Below are positions 6,116 to 13,835 of a stretch of DNA of 16,228 nucleotides, piece after piece. Source of the stretch: Alistipes sp. UBA943 (GTDB taxonomy: Bacteria; Bacteroidota; Bacteroidia; Bacteroidales; Rikenellaceae); contig DBDB01000040.1 of assembly GCA_002293345.1 (NCBI GenBank), forward strand, positions 1 to 16,228. The letters run 5' to 3'. Both the position numbers and the translations under genes were made by a program. The first letter of the stretch is position 1. Each line of letters starts with the position of its first letter. The notes beneath the pieces are model-generated. The model saw nothing but the letters and a program-made list of their open reading frames with translations. It did no database searches and had not been told where the DNA came from.

Positions 6116-7258
6116 ATGAAAACAATCAAAATTTTTGCCATCCTCGCGATGGCGGCGACGCTGGCTCTCGGCATTACGGGATGCGGGTGCTCGCGTGACA
6201 AACAAACCCAAGAGCCCGTTGAGTACCGTACCCTGGTGCTCAAACTGAACAATGTGAAGGTAGCCGGCGGCGTGTCGACACAGTCCGTCGAGGCGTCGGG
6301 TCAGGATAACGTAACACCCACCATCGACCCCGAACGCAGCTTTATCTACATCTACAGTGTGAACAACACCGTGGGTGGCGACCTGAGAACGGTGGCTATG
6401 ACCGTTGCTTCCGGCACACAGGTGATTGAGTCCGTGCCGACCGACGCTGTGGTATATGCCGTGGCGAACGTGCCCGCGGCAGACGTGGCGAACTTCACGG
6501 GTCTTGCGACCATCGACGCCGTTAAAGCATTGACAGCCGACCTCGACACGCAGTTCCAACAGTATGACATGCCCGCCATGGCGAGTGTCGACACAGAAAG
6601 GAATGCCGAGGCCGTAGGTGTGACCGAGGAGGCCGACGGATCGCTCACCGCAACGATCAGTTTCCAACCCCTCACGGCACGTCTCGAAGTGGTGGCTGTA
6701 CAGGGAGGTGAGGACAACACGGGTACCATCACCGCTTTCAACGTGGCAGGTGTTTATGTAGACATGTACAATGATGCGTTCACGTATGCAGGTACCGCGG
6801 CGGGCGAATTCCTCAACAGCGAAACCAGTGAGGATGCAGTGGCTGATATTCTGGCTGCCCGTGTGGCGGACAAGATGGGTGACGAGGTGGCACGTGCCGC
6901 CGCCGGTTCTCCGCTCCAGGCTGTTGCAGGTGACGAGGATGAGGTTTGGGCCTACCAGATCGCTCCTGGCAACACGCCCCACGTGATCATCAAACTCACC
7001 GGTGTCGAGTATGCCGATAAACTCACCGGCCAGACGGTCGTTCGCGACGAGACGTTCTACCTTACCGTAACGGGTTACAACGGTGTCAACGAAGGCTTCC
7101 AGCGCGGTAAGGGTTACCGTATCGGCGGCACGGCGGGTACGAAATTCGAGTTCACGCCCGAGAACCTCTCGCCTGTGATCAACGCCAAGAATGCGAGCCT
7201 GACCGTGACTGTCGAGACTATCGACTGGGAGTTCGACGACTACGCACCCACGTTGTAA
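6116..7258 (+). CDS. Fimbrillin (Mfa1/FimA-like stalk subunit, lipoprotein precursor)
   Basis: A 380-residue precursor with a lipoprotein signal peptide (MKTIKIFAILAMAATLALGI, lipobox ITGC, Cys23). In the type V pilus pathway such subunits are lipidated, moved to the outer membrane, trimmed after a basic residue and polymerised by donor-strand exchange. The N-terminal lobe has the pattern LVLKLNNVKVAG then FIYIYSVNN, followed by ISFQPLTARLEVVAVQG (about residues 180-196), a segment typical of the fimbrillin core. The C-terminus ends in SLTVTVETIDWEFDD, the kind of terminal strand used in polymerisation. Arg38 (VEYR) is a possible trimming site, by inference. It is first of three genes followed by an anchor and a large tip-like protein, which fits the stalk role. 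Confidence 0.82.
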   Translation: MKTIKIFAILAMAATLALGITGCGCSRDKQTQEPVEYRTLVLKLNNVKVAGGVSTQSVEASGQDNVTPTIDPERSFIYIYSVNNTVGGDLRTVAMTVASGTQVIESVPTDAVVYAVANVPAADVANFTGLATIDAVKALTADLDTQFQQYDMPAMASVDTERNAEAVGVTEEADGSLTATISFQPLTARLEVVAVQGGEDNTGTITAFNVAGVYVDMYNDAFTYAGTAAGEFLNSETSEDAVADILAARVADKMGDEVARAAAGSPLQAVAGDEDEVWAYQIAPGNTPHVIIKLTGVEYADKLTGQTVVRDETFYLTVTGYNGVNEGFQRGKGYRIGGTAGTKFEFTPENLSPVINAKNASLTVTVETIDWEFDDYAPTL

Positions 7259-7331
7259 CGAAACGGTGCCCTAACGGCACGATTTTAGGGGCATGGGGAT
7301 TGAAACCCCCCATGTTCCACACGAAACGCGA

Positions 7332-8471
7332 ATGCGGATGTTGAAACGATGGACCATAATAGGCGTGTTGCTCGCTCTTGCGGTGGCTTCGGGATGCGCT
7401 CGAAAGAAGCAGAGTCTCGCGCAGCCGGCCGATGTGGAGTTTCGTCTCACGCCCATGGTGACGGGAGAGGGGGAGCCGGAGATGGATGACATGCGTTTCT
7501 ACGTCTTCAACGAGGCGACCGGGGTGTTGGCCGCGGAGTATGGATTCAACCGCAGCAGGAGCGAGGAGAGTCGTCCGGGGGTGCAATTGATGGAGGGACG
7601 CTACACGATCGTGGCGTGGGCGACCGATCACGATGACATTGTCCAGGGCGGTTTCCGGGTGGCACACCAGACCGCGGAGGGGGAGTACAAGCCTGTGGAG
7701 GTGAATACGACCACGATGGATCAGTTTCGGACGGTGCTCGACGTGACGATGCACGGACGGGATGGAGTGAATGGAGATGAAGGGGCCCATGTGGAAGATT
7801 TTTCACACCTGTTTCACGCTGTGGCACGGGGGGTGGAGGTAAGGCCCGGAGAGAGTCTGCCGGTGGTGTTGAATTTCGTGCGCAATACCCATACGTTCAA
7901 GATCCGTCTCGAAGGGATACAGCACCTGCTCGAAACGATCGGGACCCGAGGCACGATGCAGCCCATGCACACCGCAGGGTCTCCGTTGTGTGTATATGTG
8001 ACGGCCAAGAACGGTGAATATGTGTATGATAACCAGATCGACCCGGTGTGTGCCACGTTGCGTTACGAACCTGTGCACCGGTTTATAGGTACCGGTGTGG
8101 ATGTGGATATAAAGTGCCTGCGGCTCGATATGGTGCGGCACAAGAGCGACCGGATGTTGTTGCATGTCGACGACAGCGAGACCGGGGAGGAGTTGATGAC
8201 ACCGGTGGATATATTGGAGATGCTGACGAATCTCAAAAACGAGAATGGACAGTTTCTCTATCCCGATCAGGCGTCGTTGGACCGCGCACTCAGTTTCCCG
8301 ATCGAAATTCGGTTCGAACCCAATGGCGGAGGTGGAGGTAACGGTAACGGGGGAGACGGCGGTGATGGGACGAAAGGGAAGTTAAAGATCACCGTGACGG
8401 TGGGTGGATTCGAGTATGGCGATTACGGTGTCGACGAACCGACGCTGTGGAAACCCTCCGTGAGAGGATGA
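7332..8471 (+). CDS. Fimbrial anchor protein, Mfa2/FimB-like lipoprotein
   Basis: A ~379-residue protein with lipoprotein signal peptide (lipobox ASGC, Cys22 counted from ATG 7332; ATG 7338 is an equal alternative). Features of the Mfa2/FimB group are the first-domain DMRFYVFNEATGVLAAEY, GRYTIVAWA and the segment HLFHAVARGVEVRPGES before a second beta-sandwich (LNFVRNTHTFKIRLEGI). In Porphyromonas this subunit tethers the fimbria to the outer membrane and limits its length. The upstream in-frame ATG 7293 is rejected since its extra residues precede the signal peptide. The gene is 73 bases after the fimbrillin gene. Near the C-terminus, a Gly/Asn/Asp tract (about residues 332-346, DNA 8325-8370) precedes the last strands and is an unusual flexible insert. 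Confidence 0.8.
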   Translation: MRMLKRWTIIGVLLALAVASGCARKKQSLAQPADVEFRLTPMVTGEGEPEMDDMRFYVFNEATGVLAAEYGFNRSRSEESRPGVQLMEGRYTIVAWATDHDDIVQGGFRVAHQTAEGEYKPVEVNTTTMDQFRTVLDVTMHGRDGVNGDEGAHVEDFSHLFHAVARGVEVRPGESLPVVLNFVRNTHTFKIRLEGIQHLLETIGTRGTMQPMHTAGSPLCVYVTAKNGEYVYDNQIDPVCATLRYEPVHRFIGTGVDVDIKCLRLDMVRHKSDRMLLHVDDSETGEELMTPVDILEMLTNLKNENGQFLYPDQASLDRALSFPIEIRFEPNGGGGGNGNGGDGGDGTKGKLKITVTVGGFEYGDYGVDEPTLWKPSVRG

Positions 8472-8510
8472 AAGAGTGAAAAACGCTTGTAGGGGCGAGG
8501 GAAAGGAGAG

Positions 8511-11500
8511 ATGATAAAGGTGATGCTTAAAAAAATCGTATTGACGCTGTCGGCTATGCTGTTAGTCGTCTGCACGAGCGATCCCAAGATCGAAACTCCA
8601 CCGACTGTCGATCGCGATGAGATGGCTGAGGTGATCCTCCAGCTGCGCAGCTCGAATAAGTACACCAACCAGTCGATGCAGACGCATGCGTTGACCGCGT
8701 CGCAAGAGAGTGAAGTCACGGATATTCATGTGTTGGTATTCGACGAAAATGACGAGTTGATCGACATTCGTGAGGCCGAATCGGTACAGAACGGATCGTT
8801 CTCCGTGACGTTGCCGGCCAGTGTGCGCGGCGAGATGTTCAACCTCTCCGTGTTGGCCAATGTCGATGAGTTGTTTGCCGGTGTGGGATACGACGTGCAG
8901 GCGATTGCCGGAGGACGTACAGACCGTCAAGCTATTGTCGAGGCGCTGTACATAGATGTCGATGGACCGCTCTATACCGACGACATGGGTACGATCCCCA
9001 TGTGGGGCGAAACGGGACCGATAGAACTGACACAGGGGGCGAATATTCACCGGATCGAGTTGATCCGCTCGTTGGCACGTGTGGATGTGGGTGTCGGTGT
9101 GCCCATCATGACCGACGATGCGACACGTACCTATGAGTGGACGGGTCTGGATGAGGATGGCGAGGCGATACCGTTCGAACTTACCGGTGTGTATGTGGTA
9201 CGTCCCAACGACCGGTATGCCGTGATGCCGCTGCCCGAAAACCTCGATCCGTTGTCGGAGGTGGCTTCCGAATTGTTGCCTACCGTGCCGCCCGGCACCG
9301 GACAGTTCACGCTCGACGAGTCGAAACAACTCTTCTCCTTCACGAATATACAGGACCAAAGATACCTCACACGGAATATTTACCTCCCCTCCGCAGATGT
9401 GATCATGGGCGGTAGCTCGGAGGATGGAAATCATACGAATCGCATGGCGATCGTCATCGGAGGACGGTATAACGGCAGTTCGGATGTCAATTACTACCGT
9501 GTCGATTTTGCCGAGGGTACCGTGTTGGACGACGTGCTGAGGAATCACCTCTACCGGTTCAACATTGTCGGTGTCACGGGACCCGGATATGCCACCGTTG
9601 AGGATGCTTATAGCAATGACGCGATGAATATGGTCGTGAACGTGGTCGATTGGGACGAATCCAAAACGATCAACATGTATGTCGATGGGTCGTACTTCTT
9701 TGCGATCAGTGACCACGATGTCGTGTTCGAGCCCTTCGGCGGACAAACATTCACGGCACAGATACGTACCAATGTGTCGGAATTCAGTATGTCGCTCGAC
9801 AAAACGACCTATCTCGTCAGCGGCGATACCCCTTCGGTGTACCAGGATCCGATGACCGGATACCGTTTCACACTGGAACGCAAGGCGGGGAAACCACAAG
9901 AGTATACCCTTACCGTCGAATGTACGCGCAGCAACGTCTCCGATTTCGAAAATGTCGGGGCACGCAAACAGAATTGGAGCATCCGTATGGCGTCGCTCCT
10001 GATCCCCTTCTCGGTCGATCAGCAGTGGCGGTCGGAGTATATCTCCATCCGTGACAAACAGACAACTTTCCTGTTCCCCGAAGGGACGGACGGGGAGCCG
10101 ATTCCGATCGAGATCGTGTCGACGACACCCGTGGCGATGGATTGCGATGCCGGTTGGGTACGTTGGAACGAGGTGGCCGACCTGACCCAGGATACGGATG
10201 GAGATGGACTCTACTCCGCCAAACTCTCCATAGAGGTGGATCCATTCCCGTATGCCGATAACTCGGGGGCCAACCGTGTGGCGAATATCCAGATCGCCGC
10301 TGTGGGTAAAGACCCGATCGTGTATCTGATCGACCAGGAAGCTCCGTATCTCTACTTCAACCGGACGAATATCTATGTCACCCGTCCCGCGTCGGGGGGC
10401 GGGCAGCGGATCGTGCATCCGATCAACCTCTTCTCCAACATCAAACCCGAAGAGTTGCGACTCTATCGTGTACCGGTCGGTGAACAGTCCGAGGATGAGT
10501 GGATCGGGTTTACGCCTGAGTATGCGGATCCCAACGTGACGGACGGAGGGCGTCTCGAGAGCGGTTTCGATGCCAGGCGTCCGCGGTACGGGCGTTTCGA
10601 GGTGGCGGTGGATTTCGCACAAGCGCCTGAAAAGAAGAGTGTCAGTGTGGATTTCTTCGTCGCACCCGTCGTTGAGGATTATGGCGATCTGAAAGCGCAT
10701 ATCAATATCCTCACTCCTGCTGATGACGACATCTTCCAGATGACCTGGTACCGTGCCACGTTCCTCGGTCGCGATGAACCTGTCGAGTGGGTGCCGCGGC
10801 ATTCGGACAACGACGGGGCATGGATATTCCCGTGGAACACCACGGGGGTCGAGTTCGATATGGTGTCGAACCGCGGCATCTTCCGTGATCCGACCACCAC
10901 GATGCTCAGCACGGCGCTGCTTCTGGGTCCGTCGGACGGTGAAACGTCGTCGAGCGGTGTGTATCGCGAAGTGACCTACCAGCTGCAACTCAACAACGAA
11001 TACTACAACACGCCGAGTAACTACATCGTGGGATTCAAGTCGGACGTCGCTCCGCCGCCCATCCCGACATTCGATGCACAGTTGCGCGTGCGGCAGGGAA
11101 TCCAGGTGTGGCGCCGCACGGACCTTCCTAACGACGCGGCGGTATCGGCCAATGGCTATCCGTCCTCCTCGCCAGCCGAAATTGTCGTGACGAACAACAT
11201 CATGTGGCGCGCGCTGAGCGATGCGGAGTGGCTCACGATGCAGACGTCGGACACCCCGACATTCGTGAACGAAATCACGCACGATGGACGTGTATACACC
11301 CCGGAGTCCGTTTCGGGCAACTATGAGACGCAAATGTACGACGTGCTGGTGAACAAGACCCCGCTCCTGATCAACGTCGCACCGTGGAACGAATTCAATC
11401 CGATCGGTGGTGTCAACTACCGGACGGGGCACATCACGTTCGAGAATATGGACTATGACGAGGAGCATTTCGGAGCCTCCCTGACCAATAGCGATCGAAT

Positions 11501-12575
11501 TATCGTCACGCAATGGGCCCATATCCTGCGTCCGTTGGACAACAGCCACCTGGCGCCCCTCGGGGGTAAAGTGCCGCGTCGCGAAGGGGTCTATCCGATC
11601 AACGTGAGTACCAATATGGTGAATTGGGTGGTCAGGGTCTATGACAGATTGACCGGTAGCTTGTTGGCGAGCTCGTTGCCTTACACGGGGTTGAATATCG
11701 ACAGTGGCCCCTCGGCGGTCTCCACGGATGTGAATATTCCGCAAAATAACGAACGCCAGGATCGTGCATTGGCCATCTATCTCTATGAACCGCAGAGCGG
11801 TCAGGAGGTATCGGCCGGTGAATGGACCCAACGGATGCCCAACTGGGCGTTCCTGCCGCCGCCGACGACCGATGGAACGTGGCAATTCCTCGCTCCTCCG
11901 GGTATTTTAGGTGTGGATGCGGCGACGGGACAGTTGACGTTGCGCGGGTCGGGCGGGTATGCAAGCCTTGCGAATGGCGGCACCTATGGAACTCCGTCGG
12001 GGACGGTGTATGGCGTCTACTTCAAGTGGAATTCACTCGTCGGAATCGGTAGCGAGACGACCCCCAACGTCGCGTGGGCTCCCGACAGGTTCAATGTCGA
12101 TAACATGCGTAACAGCGTGATCTGGGGCGATATCCCGCATGCGGACCCTGCTGCTCCGGTGTATTTGCCCACGACGAAGGAGAATGAGGCGATCGGACGT
12201 GGTGATCCGTGCCGATACGTAGATGATGCCGATGGGAACGCTCCATACCACATGGCATATCCCATGGACTTGGCGGGGTACAGCTTTCAACAGGATCAAG
12301 CCCTCGTCCAAGGAATGACGGGAGCGCTCAGTGGCACGGCCTACTTCCCCTATCAAGGATATCGTGCAGCGGGGACGGGTGCCAGAACGGGACAACCTAA
12401 TCTCGGAAGTAACGGTCGTGGAGTTTCATACGTCCTGACTCGTGTGGCGGATGGAGCTGCGGGGCCGATGCAAAGAGTCTATATCGACGGCAGTAATAAT
12501 ACCGTCGCTAATCCCGTGGCACAAAGTGGAAACTATTACGATGAGGCGTACATGGTGCGGTGCATTAGGGATTAA
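8511..12575 (+). CDS. Very large fimbrial tip/adhesin subunit with C-terminal major-paralogous-type domain
   Basis: A 1354-residue secreted protein, third in the fimbrial operon, 39 bases after the anchor gene. The signal peptide ends in LVVC (Cys21), an atypical lipobox with Val before Cys. Residues ~36-150 look like a fimbrillin-type first domain (TDIHVLVFDENDELI, GEMFNLSVLANVDEL). The middle (~390-1100) is a string of beta-rich modules, some BACON-like (VFEPFGGQTFTAQIRTNVSEF). Residues ~1121-1354 run from LAPPGILGVDAATGQLTLRG through VYFKWNSLVGIGS and GRGDPCRYVDD to YFPYQGYRAAGTGA (from 1278) and end in YMVRCIRD, the layout of C-terminal domains in Bacteroidales tip proteins. The function is inferred as ligand binding at the fimbrial tip. 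ATG 8523 is an alternative start; a GGAGAG precedes 8511. Confidence 0.72.
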   Translation: MIKVMLKKIVLTLSAMLLVVCTSDPKIETPPTVDRDEMAEVILQLRSSNKYTNQSMQTHALTASQESEVTDIHVLVFDENDELIDIREAESVQNGSFSVTLPASVRGEMFNLSVLANVDELFAGVGYDVQAIAGGRTDRQAIVEALYIDVDGPLYTDDMGTIPMWGETGPIELTQGANIHRIELIRSLARVDVGVGVPIMTDDATRTYEWTGLDEDGEAIPFELTGVYVVRPNDRYAVMPLPENLDPLSEVASELLPTVPPGTGQFTLDESKQLFSFTNIQDQRYLTRNIYLPSADVIMGGSSEDGNHTNRMAIVIGGRYNGSSDVNYYRVDFAEGTVLDDVLRNHLYRFNIVGVTGPGYATVEDAYSNDAMNMVVNVVDWDESKTINMYVDGSYFFAISDHDVVFEPFGGQTFTAQIRTNVSEFSMSLDKTTYLVSGDTPSVYQDPMTGYRFTLERKAGKPQEYTLTVECTRSNVSDFENVGARKQNWSIRMASLLIPFSVDQQWRSEYISIRDKQTTFLFPEGTDGEPIPIEIVSTTPVAMDCDAGWVRWNEVADLTQDTDGDGLYSAKLSIEVDPFPYADNSGANRVANIQIAAVGKDPIVYLIDQEAPYLYFNRTNIYVTRPASGGGQRIVHPINLFSNIKPEELRLYRVPVGEQSEDEWIGFTPEYADPNVTDGGRLESGFDARRPRYGRFEVAVDFAQAPEKKSVSVDFFVAPVVEDYGDLKAHINILTPADDDIFQMTWYRATFLGRDEPVEWVPRHSDNDGAWIFPWNTTGVEFDMVSNRGIFRDPTTTMLSTALLLGPSDGETSSSGVYREVTYQLQLNNEYYNTPSNYIVGFKSDVAPPPIPTFDAQLRVRQGIQVWRRTDLPNDAAVSANGYPSSSPAEIVVTNNIMWRALSDAEWLTMQTSDTPTFVNEITHDGRVYTPESVSGNYETQMYDVLVNKTPLLINVAPWNEFNPIGGVNYRTGHITFENMDYDEEHFGASLTNSDRIIVTQWAHILRPLDNSHLAPLGGKVPRREGVYPINVSTNMVNWVVRVYDRLTGSLLASSLPYTGLNIDSGPSAVSTDVNIPQNNERQDRALAIYLYEPQSGQEVSAGEWTQRMPNWAFLPPPTTDGTWQFLAPPGILGVDAATGQLTLRGSGGYASLANGGTYGTPSGTVYGVYFKWNSLVGIGSETTPNVAWAPDRFNVDNMRNSVIWGDIPHADPAAPVYLPTTKENEAIGRGDPCRYVDDADGNAPYHMAYPMDLAGYSFQQDQALVQGMTGALSGTAYFPYQGYRAAGTGARTGQPNLGSNGRGVSYVLTRVADGAAGPMQRVYIDGSNNTVANPVAQSGNYYDEAYMVRCIRD

Positions 12576-12587
12576 CCGGCAAGCAGC

Positions 12588-12617
12588 AAGCCCCGCTCAT
12601 CGAGCGGGGCTTCTTTT
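12588..12617 (+). terminator. Rho-independent terminator of the fimbrial operon
   Basis: Arms 12588-12598 and 12602-12612 pair perfectly over 11 bp with an ATC loop, then CTTTT. It starts 12 bases after the tip gene stop. The core CCCCGCTCATCGAGCGGGG is shared with two other terminators in the window. Cassette B reads toward it from the other side. Confidence 0.9.
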
Positions 12618-12624
12618 CTGTCTT

Positions 12625-12651
12625 CGCCCTACATTAGATCTTTATACAACG
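12625..12651 (-). repeat. 27-bp exact repeat, copy 2 (inverted relative to 4147-4173)
   Basis: Reverse complement identical to 4147-4173. It covers the last codons, the stop codon and 9 bases beyond the stop of cassette B, and lies 7 bases from the end of the fimbrial operon terminator. Confidence 0.95.
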
Positions 12652-12840
12652 GAGGGAGAGGCCGTGCCCAACGAAACCGGTAGTCGCCGTACCCGTGCCA
12701 CTGGAATTGCAATTGAAGTTCCGTGCACCCGTGGTGGTGGAAGCCGCGGCAGGCCAGTAGTATCCGTCGGAGGTCTGATTGTACGGCTGCCCATCGGAGT
12801 AGTAACGATGCCCCGCCGCGGGGAGGAGCGTGGGATATCT
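12625..12840 (-). pseudogene. Orphan C-terminal cassette B of a fimbrial-tip / major-paralogous-type domain
   Basis: The minus-strand frame ending at stop 12634-12636 encodes YPTLLPAAGHRYYSDGQPY, TSDGYYW, TTTGARNFNCNSS and the ending LSLRCIKI. This is the same scaffold as cassette A, one codon longer between the variable middle and the tail. No start codon or promoter fits. Upstream of 12840 the frame stays open for a while (including NNPCG, faintly like the DPC motif of such domains) but similarity to cassette A stops. It faces, tail to tail, the tip adhesin gene, whose own C-terminal domain belongs to the same structural kind. It is probably silent; it may be a remnant or a donor cassette. 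Confidence 0.7.
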
Positions 12841-12968
12841 TTTGCGGTGCCGGGACAGGATTGTCAGCCCGCAGGGATTATTGTCCCGTCCAGAGGCCGG
12901 AGGCCGACGAAGCCCCTGCCTGAGGCGGGGGTTGGGGGTGGGTCAGATCTGACCACAAAGGAACCTCC
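12841..12968. other. Intergenic stretch without a recognisable gene
   Basis: Between cassette B and the tRNA-Leu terminator. It holds a degenerate GC-rich hairpin (12913-12930, CCCCTGCC/GGCGGGG with a bulged T) that resembles a decayed version of the window's terminators, and a 14-bp palindrome at 12941-12954. No convincing coding or RNA gene is seen on either strand. Confidence 0.5.
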
Positions 12969-13008
12969 AAAAAAGCGAGAAGGGAAGGTCGTTTACACAA
13001 CCTTCCCT
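12969..13008 (-). terminator. Rho-independent terminator of tRNA-Leu (and lspA read-through)
   Basis: Arms 12981-12989 and 13000-13008 form a perfect 9-bp stem with a 10-base loop. On the minus strand it is followed after a few bases by a run of six T (A-run 12969-12974 on plus). It begins 12 bases after the tRNA 3' end. Confidence 0.85.
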
Positions 13009-13020
13009 CCTTCGCCTTTG

Positions 13021-13105
<85 letters not shown>

Positions 13106-13126
13106 ATTGAATCAAGGATGGAGATG

Positions 13127-13156
13127 CAAAAGTAACACTTTTTTCTTACTTCGCAA
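13127..13156 (-). promoter_or_regulatory. Promoter of tRNA-Leu
   Basis: On the minus strand TTG (13154-13156), 19 bp, then TACTTTTG (13127-13134), an exact fit to the Bacteroidetes consensus and spacing. It lies 21 bases upstream of the tRNA 5' end and overlaps the last codons of lspA, so the tRNA does not depend on lspA transcription. Confidence 0.78.
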
Positions 13157-13739
13157 CCTTATCCGTCGGATTGTTAAAAAATTTATATTGAAAGATCAAT
13201 AGATAGATCACCGCAACCGATATGTAGGTGTCCGCGAGATTGAACACAGCACCGAAGAAATAGCCGTGACCATCGGTCAGGAAGCTCAAGAAACGTGGCA
13301 CCCCTTCCCACCTGAACAGCGGGAAGTAGAACATATCCACCACCTTACCCATCATCAGTGGTGCGTAGTCGAACACGAGACCATAGAAAACGCTGTCGAT
13401 GATGTTCCCGATCGCACCGGCAAGAATCAACGAAAATCCGACCAACACACCCTTAGGAGCCCGTTTTCGGAGCAGATGGCGAATCAGCCAGACGATCGCA
13501 CCCACCAGCACGACCCGGAACAGTGTCAGGGCGAGTTTCCCCCAGTCGAAAGCGCCCGGAGTGTCGATACGCATGCCGAACGCAGCGCCGCTATTCTCGA
13601 TAAAATGGAGCCGGAACCAGGTTGGGATGACCATGATCGTCTCGCCCAGCGACATGTGTGTCTTTACCCAAATCTTCAAGGCCTGATCCGCAACGAGCAG
13701 CAATATAATAAGGAGAGTGAGTTTGTGTCCTGTTTTCAT
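13146..13739 (-). CDS. lspA: Lipoprotein signal peptidase (signal peptidase II)
   Basis: Inner-membrane aspartic peptidase that cuts the signal peptide of diacylglyceryl-modified prolipoproteins just before the lipobox Cys. The 197 residues include four hydrophobic segments (about 6-20, 68-88, 98-117, 168-184). The catalytic dyad is visible as Asp115 in GNIIDS and Asp170 in FNLADTY, with the conserved FIENSGAAFG motif near residue 46. ATG 13739 is chosen over 13775 because a TAnnTTTG box lies at 13744-13751 and the family N-terminus starts here. The stretch FYFPLFRWEG is longer than in E. coli, as is usual in Bacteroidales. Its substrates include the lipoproteins encoded in this window. tRNA-Leu follows on the same strand. 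Confidence 0.95.
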   Translation of the reverse strand: MKTGHKLTLLIILLLVADQALKIWVKTHMSLGETIMVIPTWFRLHFIENSGAAFGMRIDTPGAFDWGKLALTLFRVVLVGAIVWLIRHLLRKRAPKGVLVGFSLILAGAIGNIIDSVFYGLVFDYAPLMMGKVVDMFYFPLFRWEGVPRFLSFLTDGHGYFFGAVFNLADTYISVAVIYLLIFQYKFFNNPTDKVAK

Positions 13740-13743
13740 GCCG

Positions 13744-13751
13744 CAAATATA
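13744..13751 (-). promoter_or_regulatory. -7 element TATATTTG for lspA
   Basis: Exact TAnnTTTG on the minus strand, with only 4 bases between it and the lspA ATG, so the transcript would be leaderless or nearly so. No -33 box is clear. Confidence 0.5.
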
Positions 13752-13782
13752 ACACAAAGAGTGAAGAATTTTCATCCGAAAG

Positions 13783-13812
13783 TTTGAAAATCAAAATTTA
13801 TGCGTATCTTGC
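13783..13812 (+). promoter_or_regulatory. Weak candidate promoter for the subtilase gene
   Basis: TTTG (13783-13786), 18 bp, then TATCTTGC (13805-13812), which departs from TAnnTTTG at the last two bases. It lies 23 bases upstream of the ATG at 13836. Support is limited to this partial match. Confidence 0.35.
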
Positions 13813-13835
13813 CTCTTGCTTTAACATCAATCAGT

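Noticed and set aside
8562..11885. 1107-codon minus-strand open frame opposite the tip gene
   Set aside because: Very long, but it is the complementary frame of a GC-biased gene; it has no signal peptide or domain and is rich in His, Arg and Ile in a shadow-like pattern. The sense frame has signal peptide, fimbrial motifs and operon context.
12941..12954. Perfect 14-bp palindrome GGTCAGATCTGACC
   Set aside because: About one such perfect palindrome is expected by chance in a window this size, and no partner site or gene context supports an operator.
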